A stretch of DNA of 64,000 nt, from positions 22,289,501-22,353,500 of the forward strand of contig CP114481.1 in the NCBI GenBank assembly GCA_027186245.1, given 5' to 3'. Numbering within the stretch: position 1 is the first letter of the stretch; every line of letters starts with the position of its first letter. Under the pieces are notes generated by a model that saw only the letters and a list, made by a program, of their open reading frames with translations, did not search any database and had not been told where the DNA came from. Origin of the DNA: Coriaria nepalensis. Its lineage: Eukaryota; Streptophyta; Magnoliopsida; Cucurbitales; Coriariaceae. The position numbers and the translations under genes are program-made. This document shows, piece by piece, positions 1 through 11,400 of this stretch.

Positions 1-142
1 CTACTGAAGACAACAATGCATTATTTTAGCGTTAAAAAGCATATCACTCAGTCTTTTCAATCATTAAATTGTTTGAAGGCACTTCGAACCAATTCTATTT
101 TTGAATTCAGAACACGACATTCATGCATAACGTGCACTTGAT
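1..142 (+). repeat. Reference monomer A (142 bp)
   Basis: First third of the reference unit. It starts ctactgaagacaac and ends cttgat. It aligns with B and C over most of its length and shares their order of boxes: monomer start, TTAGC-TTAAA, tcattaaat (61-69), cttcgaa, and the end box cataac-tgca. The 41-codon reading frame at 16-141 is interrupted by stops at every boundary and looks accidental. A differs from the inverted-array consensus mainly in its last 45 bases. Confidence 0.95.
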
Positions 143-278
143 CTATTGAAGGCAACTATTCATCTTTTTGGCCTTAAAGTCAGATTATTGCGTCTCTTTT
201 AGTCATTAAATCTTTCTGAATAACTTCGAATGAAATTCGGCCTTTAAACAAGACTTTCGTGCATAACTTGCAGTTGAT
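143..278 (+). repeat. Reference monomer B (136 bp)
   Basis: Middle third of the unit, starting ctattgaaggcaac and ending cagttgat. It is six bases shorter than A and C, which fixes the trimer at 420 rather than 426. It has the tcattaaa box at 203-210 and the cttcgaa box. Two variant states recur in the forward array: cacttcgaa-gaaattc with gtgcataac, common at the left, and cacttccttcgaaattc with gtatataac, common from about 27700 to 40000. B is the monomer lost in both dimeric units of the inverted array. Confidence 0.95.
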
Positions 279-292
279 CTATTGAAGGCAAC
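262..292. other. Conserved box spanning monomer joins
   Basis: The stretch from cataacttgca through the next ctattgaaggcaac is the best conserved segment between A, B and C. It occurs three times per unit, at each monomer-to-monomer join, spaced 136-142 bp. Most crossover and truncation points I can place lie in or near monomer starts. A conserved box at near-nucleosomal spacing is typical of satellites that position a protein or nucleosome; that role is an inference. Confidence 0.6.
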
Positions 293-420
293 AATGCATT
301 TGTTTAGCCTTAAAGTCATGTCACTGAGTCTGTTCTAGTCATTAAATCATTCTAAATTAATTCGAACGAATTCTATTTTCGCCCTTCAAATATTATTTTC
401 TTACATAACTTGCAATTAAT
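279..420 (+). repeat. Reference monomer C (142 bp)
   Basis: Last third of the unit, starting ctattgaaggcaacaatgca and ending cttgcaattaat. It has the tcattaaat box at 339-347 and a short dyad at 359-372 that contains an EcoRI-type GAATTC (368-373), so most units would be cut about once per 420 bp. By eye its consensus is the same in the forward and inverted arrays, unlike A and B. Confidence 0.95.
359..372. other. Dyad AATTCG-AA-CGAATT in monomer C
   Basis: Two 6-bp arms, AATTCG and CGAATT, flank a 2-base centre. The dyad recurs in nearly every C monomer of both arrays. Exceptions include copies with cgaaagaatt (for example 4141-4152 and 5401-5412), which lose one arm position. The corresponding places in A and B keep only the cttcgaa half. 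The inversion breakpoint lies at the edge of this dyad on the inverted side. It could be a protein-binding site or a hairpin-prone spot; the sequence does not decide. Confidence 0.6.
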
Positions 421-1260
421 CTACTGAAGACAACAATGCATTATTTTAGCATTAAAAAGCATATCACTCAGTCTTTTCAATCATTAAATTGTTTGAAGGC
501 ACTTCGAACCAATTCAATTTTTGAATTTAGAACACGACTTTCATGCACAACTTGCACTTGATCTATTGAAGGCAACTATTCATTTTTTTAGCCTGAAAGT
601 CATATTATTGCGTCTCTTTTAGTCATTAAATCTTTCTGAATAACTTCGAATGAAATTCGGCCTTTAAACAAGACTTTCGTGCATAACTTGCAGTTGATCT
701 ATTGAAGGCAACAATGCATTTGTTTAGCCTTAAAGTCATGTCACTGAGTCTCTTCTAGTCATTAAATCATTCTGAATTAATTCGAACGAATTCGATTTTC
801 ACCCTTTAAACATTATTTTCTTACATAACTTGCAATTAATCTACTGAAGACAACCATGCATTATTTTAGCATTAAAAAGCATATCACTCAGTCTTTTCAA
901 TCATTAAATTGTTTGAAGGCACTTCGAACCAATTCTATTTTTGAATTTAGAACACGACTTTCATGCATAACTTGCACTTGAGCTATTGAAGGCAACTATT
1001 CATTTTTTTAGCCTTAAAGTCATATTATTGCGTCTCTTTTAGTCATTAAATCTTTCTAAATCACTTCGAACGAAATTCAGCCTTTAAACATGACATTTGT
1101 GCATAACTTGCAGTTGAACTATTGAAGGCAACAATGCATTTGTTTAGCCTTAAAGTCATGTCACTGAGTCTGTTCTAGTCATTAAATCATTCCAAATTAA
1201 TTCGAACGAATTCGATTTTCGCCCTTCAAATATTATTTTCTTACATAACTTGCAATTAAT

Positions 1261-2100
1261 CTACTGAAGACAACAATGCATTATTTTAGCATTAAAAAGC
1301 ATATCACTCAGTCTTTTCAATCATTAAATTGTTTGAAGGCGCTTCGAGCTAATACTATTTTTGAATTTAGAACACGACTTTCATGCATAACTTGCACTTG
1401 AACTATTGAAGGCAACTATTCATTTTTTTAGCCTTAAAGTCATATTATTGCGTCTCTTTTAGTCATTAAATCTTTCTAAATCACTTCAAGTGAAATTCAG
1501 CCTTTAAACATGACTTTCGTGCATAACTTGCAGTTGATCTATTGAAGGCAACAATGCATTTATTTAGCCTTAAAGTCATGTCACTGAGTCTGTTCTAGTC
1601 ATTAAATCATTCTAAATTAATTCGAACGAATTCTATTTTCGCCCTTCAAATATTATTTTCTTACATAACTTGCAATTAATCTACTGAAGACAACAATGCA
1701 TTATTTTAGCATTAAAAAGCATATCACTCAGTCTTTTCAATCATTAAATTGTTTGAAGGCGCTTCGAGCTAATACTATTTTTGAATTTAGAACACGACTT
1801 TTATGCATAACTTGCACTTGAACTATTGAAGGCAACTATTCATTTTTTTAGCCTTAAAGTCATATTATTGCGTCTCTTTTAGTCATTAAATCTTTCTAAA
1901 TCACTTCAAGTGAAATTCAGCCTTTAAACATGACTTTCGTGCATAACTTGCAGTTGATCTATTGAAGGCAACAATGCATTTATTTAGCCTTAAAGTCATG
2001 TCACTGAGTCTGTTCTAGTCATTAAATCATTCTAAATTAATTCGAACGAATTCTATTTTCGCCCTTCAAATATTATTTTCTTACATAACTTGCAATTAAT
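1261..2100 (+). repeat. Adjacent near-identical units
   Basis: The units at 1261 and 1681 share gcttcgagctaatact, cttcaagtgaaattc and tatttagcc, variants rare elsewhere. The only difference I noticed is tcatgc versus ttatgc at 1381/1801. This is a local one-unit duplication that predates the super-repeat, because the same pair recurs at 6721, 15541, 21841, 23521 and 25201. Confidence 0.85.
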
Positions 2101-5100
2101 CTACTGAAGACAACAATGCATTATTTTTGCATTAAAAAGCATATCACTCAGTCTTTTCAATCATTAAATTGTTTGAAGGCACTTCGAACCAATTCAATTT
2201 TTGAATTTAGAACACGACTTTCATGCACAACTTGCACTTGATCTATTGAAGGCAACTATTCATTTTTTTAGCATTAAAGTCATATTATTGCGTCTCTTTT
2301 AGTCATTAAATCTTTCTAAATCACATCGAACGAAATTCAGCCTTTAAACATGACTTTCGTGCATAACTAGCAGTTGATCTATTGAAGGCAACAATGCATT
2401 TGTTTAGCCTTAAAGTCTTGTCACTGAGTCAGTTCTAGTCATTAAATCATTCTAAATTAATTCGAACGAATTCGATTTTTGCCCTTTAAACATTATTTTC
2501 TTACATAACTTGCAATTAATCTACTGAAGACAACAATGCATTATTTTAGCATTAAAAAGCATATCACTCAGTCTTTTCAATTATTAAATTGTTTGAAGGC
2601 ACTTCGAACAAATTCTATTTTTGAATTTAGAACACGACTTTCATGCATAACTTGCACTTGATCTATTGAAGGCAGCTATTCATTTTTTTAGCCTTAAAGT
2701 CATATTATTGCGTCTCTTTTAGTCATTAAATCTTTCTGAATCACTTCGAATGAAATTCGGCCTTTAAACATGACTTTCGTGCATAACTTGCAGCTGATCT
2801 ATTGAAGGCAACAATGCATTTGTTTAGCCTTAAAGTCATGTCACTGAGTCTCTTCTAGTCATTCAATCACTCAAAATTCATTCGAACGAATTCTATTTTC
2901 GCCCTTCAAACATTATTTTCTTACATAACTTGCAATTAATCTACTGAAGACAACAATGCATTATTTTAGCATTAAAAAGCATATCACTCAGTCTTTTCGA
3001 TCATTAAATTGTTTGAAGGCACTTCAAACAAATTCTATTTTTGAATTTAGAACACGACTTTCATGCATAACTTGCACTTGAACTATTGAAGGCAACTATT
3101 CATTTTTTTAGCCTTAAAGTCATATTATTGCGTCTCTTTTAGTCATTAAATCTTTCTGAATCACTTCGAATGAAATTCGGCCTTTAAACATGACTTTCGT
3201 GCATAACTTGCAGTTGATCTATTGAAGGCAACAATGCATTTGTTTAGCCTTAAAGTCATGTCACTGAGTCTCTTCTAGTCATTCAATCACTCAAAATTCA
3301 TTCGAACGAATTCTATTTTCGCCCTTCAAACATTATTTTCTTACATAACTTGCAATTAATCTACTGAAGACAACAATGCATTATTTTAGCATTAAAAAGC
3401 ATATCACTCAGTCTTTTCAATCATTAAATTGTTTGAAGGCACTTCGAACCAATTCTATTTTTGAATTTAGAACACGACTTTCATGCATAACTTGCACTTG
3501 ATCTATTGAAGGCAACTATTCATTTTTTTAGCCTTAAAGTCATATTATTGCGTCTCTTTTAGTCATTAAATATTTCCGAATCACTTCGAATGAAATTCAG
3601 CCTTTAAACATGACTTTCGTGCATAACTTGCAGTTGATCTTCTGAAGGCAACAATGCATTTGTTTAGCCTTAAAGTCATGTCACTGAGTCTGTTCTAGTC
3701 ATTAAATCATTCTAAATTAATTCGAACGAATTCTATTTTCGCCATTCAAACATTATTTTCTTACATAACTTGCCATTAATCTATTGAAGACAACAATGAA
3801 TTATTTTACCATTAAAAAGCACATGACTCAGTCTTTTCAATCATTAAATTGTTTGAAGCCACTTCGAACCAATTCTATTTTTGAATTTAGAACACGACTT
3901 TCATGCATAACTTGCACTTGATCTATTGAAGGCAACTATTCATTTTTTTAGCCTTAAAGTCATATTATTGCGTCTCTTTTAGTCATTAAATATTTCTGAA
4001 TCACTTCGAATGAAATTCGGCCTTTAAACATGACTTTCGTGCATAACTTGCAGTTGATCTATTGAAGGCAACAATGCATTTGTTTAGCCTTAAAGTCATG
4101 TCACGGAGTCTCTTCTAGTCATTAAATCATTCAAAATTAATTCGAAAGAATTCTATTTTCGCCCTTCAAACATTATTTTCTTACATAACTTGCAATTAAT
4201 CTACTGAAGACAACAATGCATTATTTTAGCGTTAAAAAGCATATCACTCAGTCTTTTCAATCATTAAATTGTTTGAAGGCACTTCGAACCAATTCTATTT
4301 TTGAATTTAGAACACGACATTCATGCATAACTTGCACTTCATCTATTGAAGGCAACTATTCATCTTTTTGGCCTTAAAGTCAGATTATTGCGTCTCTTTT
4401 AGTCATTAAATCTTTCTGAATAACTTCGAATGAAATTCGGCCTTTAAACAAGACTTTCGTGCATAACTTGCAGTTGATCTATTGAAGGCAACAATGCATT
4501 TGTTTAGCCTTAAAGTCATGTCACTGAGTCTCTTCTAGTCATTAAATCATTCTGAATTAATTCGAACGAATTCGATTTTCGCCCTTTAAACATTATTTTC
4601 TAACATAACTTGCAATTAATCTACTGAAGACAACCATGCATTATTTTAGCATTAAAAAGCATATCACTCAGTCTTTTCAATCATTAAATTGTTTGAAGGC
4701 ACTTCGAACCAATTCTATTTTTGAATTTAGAACACGACTTTCATGCATAACTTGCACTTGAGCTATTGAAGGCAACTATTCATTTTTTTAGCCTTAAAGT
4801 CATATTATTGCGTCTCTTTTAGTCATTAAATCTTTCTAAATCACTTCGAACGAAATTCAGCATTTAAACATGACATTTGTGCATAACTTGCAGTTGAACT
4901 ATTGAAGGCAACAATGCATTTGTTTAGCCTTAAAGTCATGTCACTGAGTCTGTTCTAGTCGTTAAATCATTCTAAATTAATTCGAACGAATTCGATTTTC
5001 GCCCTTCAAATATTATTTTCTTACATAACTTGCAATTAATCTACTGAAGACAACAATGCATTATTTTAGCATTAAAAAGCATATCACTCAGTATTTTCAA

Positions 5101-5460
5101 TAATTAAATTGTTTGAAGGCACTTCGAACCAATTCTATTTTTGAATTTAGAACACGACTTTCATGCATAACTTGCACTTGATCTATTGAAGGCAACTATT
5201 CATTTTTTTAGCCTTAAAGTCATATTATTGCGTCTCTGTTAGTCATTAAATCTTTCTGAATAACTTCGAATGAAATTCGGCCTTTAAACATGACTTTCGT
5301 GCATAACTTGCAGTTGATCTATTGATGGCAACAATGCATTTGTTTAGCCATAAAGTCATGTCACGGAGTCTCTTCAAGTCATTAAATCATTCTAAATTAA
5401 TTCGAAAGAATTCTATTTTCGCCCTTCAAACATTATTTTCTTACATAACTTGCAATTAAT

Positions 5461-8400
5461 CTACTGAAGACAACAATGCATTATTTTAGCGTTAAAAAGC
5501 ATATCACTCAGTCTTTTCAATCATTAAATTGTTTGAAGGCACTTCGAACCAATTCTATTTTTGAATTCAGAACACGACATTCATGCATAACGTGCACTTG
5601 ATCTATTGAAGGCAACTATTCATCTTTTTGGCCTTAAAGTCAGATTATTGCGTCTCTTTTAGTCATTAAATCTTTCTGAATAACTTCGAATGAAATTCGG
5701 CCTTTAAACAAGACTTTCGTGCATAACTTGCAGTTGATCTATTGAAGGCAACAATGCATTTGTTTAGCCTTAAAGTCATGTCACTGAGTCTGTTCTAGTC
5801 ATTAAATCATTCTAAATTAATTCGAACGAATTCTATTTTCGCCCTTCAAATATTATTTTCTTACATAACTTGCAATTAATCTACTGAAGACAACAATGCA
5901 TTATTTTAGCATTAAAAAGCATATCACTCAGTCTTTTCAATCATTAAATTGTTTGAAGGCACTTCGAACCAATTCAATTTTTGAATTTAGAACACGACTT
6001 TCATGCACAACTTGCACTTGATCTATTGAAGGCAACTATTCATTTTTTTAGCCTGAAAGTCATATTATTGCGTCTCTTTTAGTCATTAAATCTTTCTGAA
6101 TAACTTCGAATGAAATTCGGCCTTTAAACAAGACTTTCGTGCATAACTTGCAGTTGATCTATTGAAGGCAACAATGCATTTGTTTAGCCTTAAAGTCATG
6201 TCACTGAGTCTCTTCTAGTCATTAAATCATTCTGAATTAATTCGAACGAATTCGATTTTCACCCTTTAAACATTATTTTCTTACATAACTTGCAATTAAT
6301 CTACTGAAGACAACCATGCATTATTTTAGCATTAAAAAGCATATCACTCAGTCTTTTCAATCATTAAATTGTTTGAAGGCACTTCGAACCAATTCTATTT
6401 TTGAATTTAGAACACGACTTTCATGCATAACTTGCACTTGAGCTATTGAAGGCAACTATTCATTTTTTTAGCCTTAAAGTCATATTATTGCGTCTCTTTT
6501 AGTCATTAAATCTTTCTAAATCACTTCGAACGAAATTCAGCCTTTAAACATGACATTTGTGCATAACTTGCAGTTGAACTATTGAAGGCAACAATGCATT
6601 TGTTTAGCCTTAAAGTCATGTCACTGAGTCTGTTCTAGTCATTAAATCATTCCAAATTAATTCGAACGAATTCGATTTTCGCCCTTCAAATATTATTTTC
6701 TTACATAACTTGCAATTAATCTACTGAAGACAACAATGCATTATTTTAGCATTAAAAAGCATATCACTCAGTCTTTTCAATCATTAAATTGTTTGAAGGC
6801 GCTTCGAGCTAATACTATTTTTGAATTTAGAACACGACTTTCATGCATAACTTGCACTTGAACTATTGAAGGCAACTATTCATTTTTTTAGCCTTAAAGT
6901 CATATTATTGCGTCTCTTTTAGTCATTAAATCTTTCTAAATCACTTCAAGTGAAATTCAGCCTTTAAACATGACTTTCGTGCATAACTTGCAGTTGATCT
7001 ATTGAAGGCAACAATGCATTTATTTAGCCTTAAAGTCATGTCACTGAGTCTGTTCTAGTCATTAAATCATTCTAAATTAATTCGAACGAATTCTATTTTC
7101 GCCCTTCAAATATTATTTTCTTACATAACTTGCAATTAATCTACTGAAGACAACAATGCATTATTTTAGCATTAAAAAGCATATCACTCAGTCTTTTCAA
7201 TCATTAAATTGTTTGAAGGCGCTTCGAGCTAATACTATTTTTGAATTTAGAACACGACTTTTATGCATAACTTGCACTTGAACTATTGAAGGCAACTATT
7301 CATTTTTTTAGCCTTAAAGTCATATTATTGCGTCTCTTTTAGTCATTAAATCTTTCTAAATCACTTCAAGTGAAATTCAGCCTTTAAACATGACTTTCGT
7401 GCATAACTTGCAGTTGATCTATTGAAGGCAACAATGCATTTATTTAGCCTTAAAGTCATGTCACTGAGTCTGTTCTAGTCATTAAATCATTCTAAATTAA
7501 TTCGAACGAATTCTATTTTCGCCCTTCAAATATTATTTTCTTACATAACTTGCAATTAATCTACTGAAGACAACAATGCATTATTTTTGCATTAAAAAGC
7601 ATATCACTCAGTCTTTTCAATCATTAAATTGTTTGAAGGCACTTCGAACCAATTCAATTTTTGAATTTAGAACACGACTTTCATGCACAACTTGCACTTG
7701 ATCTATTGAAGGCAACTATTCATTTTTTTAGCATTAAAGTCATATTATTGCGTCTCTTTTAGTCATTAAATCTTTCTAAATCACATCGAACGAAATTCAG
7801 CCTTTAAACATGACTTTCGTGCATAACTAGCAGTTGATCTATTGAAGGCAACAATGCATTTGTTTAGCCTTAAAGTCTTGTCACTGAGTCAGTTCTAGTC
7901 ATTAAATCATTCTAAATTAATTCGAACGAATTCGATTTTTGCCCTTTAAACATTATTTTCTTACATAACTTGCAATTAATCTACTGAAGACAACAATGCA
8001 TTATTTTAGCATTAAAAAGCATATCACTCAGTCTTTTCAATTATTAAATTGTTTGAAGGCACTTCGAACAAATTCTATTTTTGAATTTAGAACACGACTT
8101 TCATGCATAACTTGCACTTGATCTATTGAAGGCAGCTATTCATTTTTTTAGCCTTAAAGTCATATTATTGCGTCTCTTTTAGTCATTAAATCTTTCTGAA
8201 TCACTTCGAATGAAATTCGGCCTTTAAACATGACTTTCGTGCATAACTTGCAGCTGATCTATTGAAGGCAACAATGCATTTGTTTAGCCTTAAAGTCATG
8301 TCACTGAGTCTCTTCTAGTCATTCAATCACTCAAAATTCATTCGAACGAATTCTATTTTCGCCCTTCAAACATTATTTTCTTACATAACTTGCAATTAAT

Positions 8401-11400
8401 CTACTGAAGACAACAATGCATTATTTTAGCATTAAAAAGCATATCACTCAGTCTTTTCGATCATTAAATTGTTTGAAGGCACTTCAAACAAATTCTATTT
8501 TTGAATTTAGAACACGACTTTCATGCATAACTTGCACTTGAACTATTGAAGGCAACTATTCATTTTTTTAGCCTTAAAGTCATATTATTGCGTCTCTTTT
8601 AGTCATTAAATCTTTCTGAATCACTTCGAATGAAATTCGGCCTTTAAACATGACTTTCGTGCATAACTTGCAGTTGATCTATTGAAGGCAACAATGCATT
8701 TGTTTAGCCTTAAAGTCATGTCACTGAGTCTCTTCTAGTCATTCAATCACTCAAAATTCATTCGAACGAATTCTATTTTCGCCCTTCAAACATTATTTTC
8801 TTACATAACTTGCAATTAATCTACTGAAGACAACAATGCATTATTTTAGCATTAAAAAGCATATCACTCAGTCTTTTCAATCATTAAATTGTTTGAAGGC
8901 ACTTCGAACCAATTCTATTTTTGAATTTAGAACACGACTTTCATGCATAACTTGCACTTGATCTATTGAAGGCAACTATTCATTTTTTTAGCCTTAAAGT
9001 CATATTATTGCGTCTCTTTTAGTCATTAAATATTTCCGAATCACTTCGAATGAAATTCAGCCTTTAAACATGACTTTCGTGCATAACTTGCAGTTGATCT
9101 TCTGAAGGCAACAATGCATTTGTTTAGCCTTAAAGTCATGTCACTGAGTCTGTTCTAGTCATTAAATCATTCTAAATTAATTCGAACGAATTCTATTTTC
9201 GCCATTCAAACATTATTTTCTTACATAACTTGCCATTAATCTATTGAAGACAACAATGAATTATTTTACCATTAAAAAGCACATGACTCAGTCTTTTCAA
9301 TCATTAAATTGTTTGAAGCCACTTCGAACCAATTCTATTTTTGAATTTAGAACACGACTTTCATGCATAACTTGCACTTGATCTATTGAAGGCAACTATT
9401 CATTTTTTTAGCCTTAAAGTCATATTATTGCGTCTCTTTTAGTCATTAAATATTTCTGAATCACTTCGAATGAAATTCGGCCTTTAAACATGACTTTCGT
9501 GCATAACTTGCAGTTGATCTATTGAAGGCAACAATGCATTTGTTTAGCCTTAAAGTCATGTCACGGAGTCTCTTCTAGTCATTAAATCATTCAAAATTAA
9601 TTCGAAAGAATTCTATTTTCGCCCTTCAAACATTATTTTCTTACATAACTTGCAATTAATCTACTGAAGACAACAATGCATTATTTTAGCGTTAAAAAGC
9701 ATATCACTCAGTCTTTTCAATCATTAAATTGTTTGAAGGCACTTCGAACCAATTCTATTTTTGAATTTAGAACACGACTTTCATGCATAACTTGCACTTC
9801 ATCTATTGAAGGCAACTATTCATTTTTTTAGCCTTAAAGTCATATTATTGCGTCTCTTTTAGTCATTAAATCTTTCTGAATAACTTCGAATGAAATTCGG
9901 CCTTTAAACATGACTTTCGTGCATAACTTGCAGTTGATCTATTGAAGGCAACAATGCATTTCTTTAGCCTTAAAGTCATGTCACGGAGTCAGTTCTAGTC
10001 ATTAAATCATTCAAAATTAATTGGAAAGAATTCTATTTTCGCCCTTCAAACATTATTTTCTTACATAGCTTGCAATTAATCTACAGAAGACAACAATGCA
10101 TTATTTTAACATTAAAAAGCATATCACTCAGGCCTTTCAATCATTAAATTGTTTGAAGGCACTTCAAACAAATTCTATTTTTGAATTTAGAACACGACTT
10201 TCATGCATAACTTGCACTTGAACTATTGAAGGCAACTATTCATTTTTTTAGCCTTAAAGTCATATTATTGCGTCTCTTTTAGTCATTAAATCTTTCTGAA
10301 TCACTTCGAATGAAATTCGGCCTTTAAACATGACTTTCGTGCATAACTTGCAGTTGATCTTTTCAAGGCAACAATGCATTTGTGGAGCCTTAAAGTCATG
10401 TCACTGAGTCTCTTCTAGTCATTAAATCATTCTAAATTAATTCGAACGAATTCTATTTTCGCCATTCAAACATTATTTTCTTACATAACTCACAATTAAT
10501 CTACTGAAGACAACAGTGCTTTATTTTAGCATTAAAAAGCATATCACTCAGTCTTCTGAATCATTAAATTGTTTGAGGGCACTTCGAACCAATTCTATTT
10601 TTTAATTTAGAACACGACTTTCATGCATAACTTGCACTTGAACTATTGAAGGCAACTATTCATTTTTTTAGCCTTAAAGTCATATTATTGGGTCTCTTTT
10701 AGTCATTAAATATTTCTGAATCACTTCGAATGAAATTCGGCCTTTAAACATGACCTTCGTGTATAACTTGCAGTTGATTTATTGAAGGCAACAATGCATT
10801 TGTTTAGCCTTAAAGTCATGTCACTGAGTCTCTTCTAGTCATTAAATCATTCTAAATTAATTCGAACGAATTCGATTTTCGCCCTTTAAACATTATTTTT
10901 TTACATAACTTGCAATTTATCTACTGAAGACAACAATGCATTATTTTAGCATTAAAAAGCGTATCACTCAGTCCTTTCAATCATTAAATTGTTTGAAGGC
11001 ACTTCGAACCAATTCTATTTTTGAATTTAGAACACGACTTTCATGCATAACTTGCACTTGAACTATTGAAGGCAACTATTCATTTTTTTAGCCTTAAAGT
11101 CATATTATTGCGTCTCTTTTAGTCATTAAATCTTTCTGAATAACTTCGAATGAAATTCAGCCTTTAAACATGACTTTCGTGCATAACTTGCAGTTGATCT
11201 ATTGAAGGCAACAATGCATTTGTTTAGCCATAAAGTCATGTCACGGAGTCTCTTCCAGTCATTAAATCATTCTAAATTAATTCGAAAGAATTCTATTTTC
11301 GCCCTTCAAACATTATTTTCTTACATAACTTGCAATTAATCTACTGAAGACAACAATGCATTATTTTAGCGTTAAAAAGCATATCACTCAGTCTTTTCAA

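Larger units (their letters stand above)
1..5460 (+). repeat. 8.8-kb super-repeat, copy 1, eight units missing
   Basis: Thirteen units. The first ten (1-4200, and on to about 4317) match 5461-9777 with no difference I noticed. The unit at 4201 then matches 11341, and the units at 4621 and 5041 match 13441 and 13861. Relative to the complete copy this means four units lost at the unit starting 4201 and four more in the unit starting 4621, both consistent with unequal crossover between similar units. It may begin left of the window. Confidence 0.85.

Noticed and set aside
21..60. Transposon, LTR, rRNA or tRNA origin of the monomer
   Set aside because: I find no tRNA-like boxes, poly-A end, terminal repeats or rRNA-like conserved blocks in any monomer. 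A database search could still find a distant relationship.
16..141. Short reading frame of 41 codons in monomer A, recurring in many units
   Set aside because: It ends at every A/B join, has no ribosome-binding or splice context that I can recognise, and neighbouring frames are equally broken. All six frames contain stops within 141 bases.
226..243. CENP-B box-like match in monomer B (cttcgaatgaaattcgg)
   Set aside because: The CENP-B core needs TTCG-N4-A-N2-CGGG. Here the second half is displaced by two bases and reads TTCGGC, so the essential spacing and the GGG are not met.
1..420. Firm assignment to the Tenebrio molitor 142-bp satellite
   Set aside because: Only the monomer length agrees. 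I cannot verify the sequence from memory, and a trimer with a 136-bp middle monomer is not what a uniform 142-bp satellite would show.
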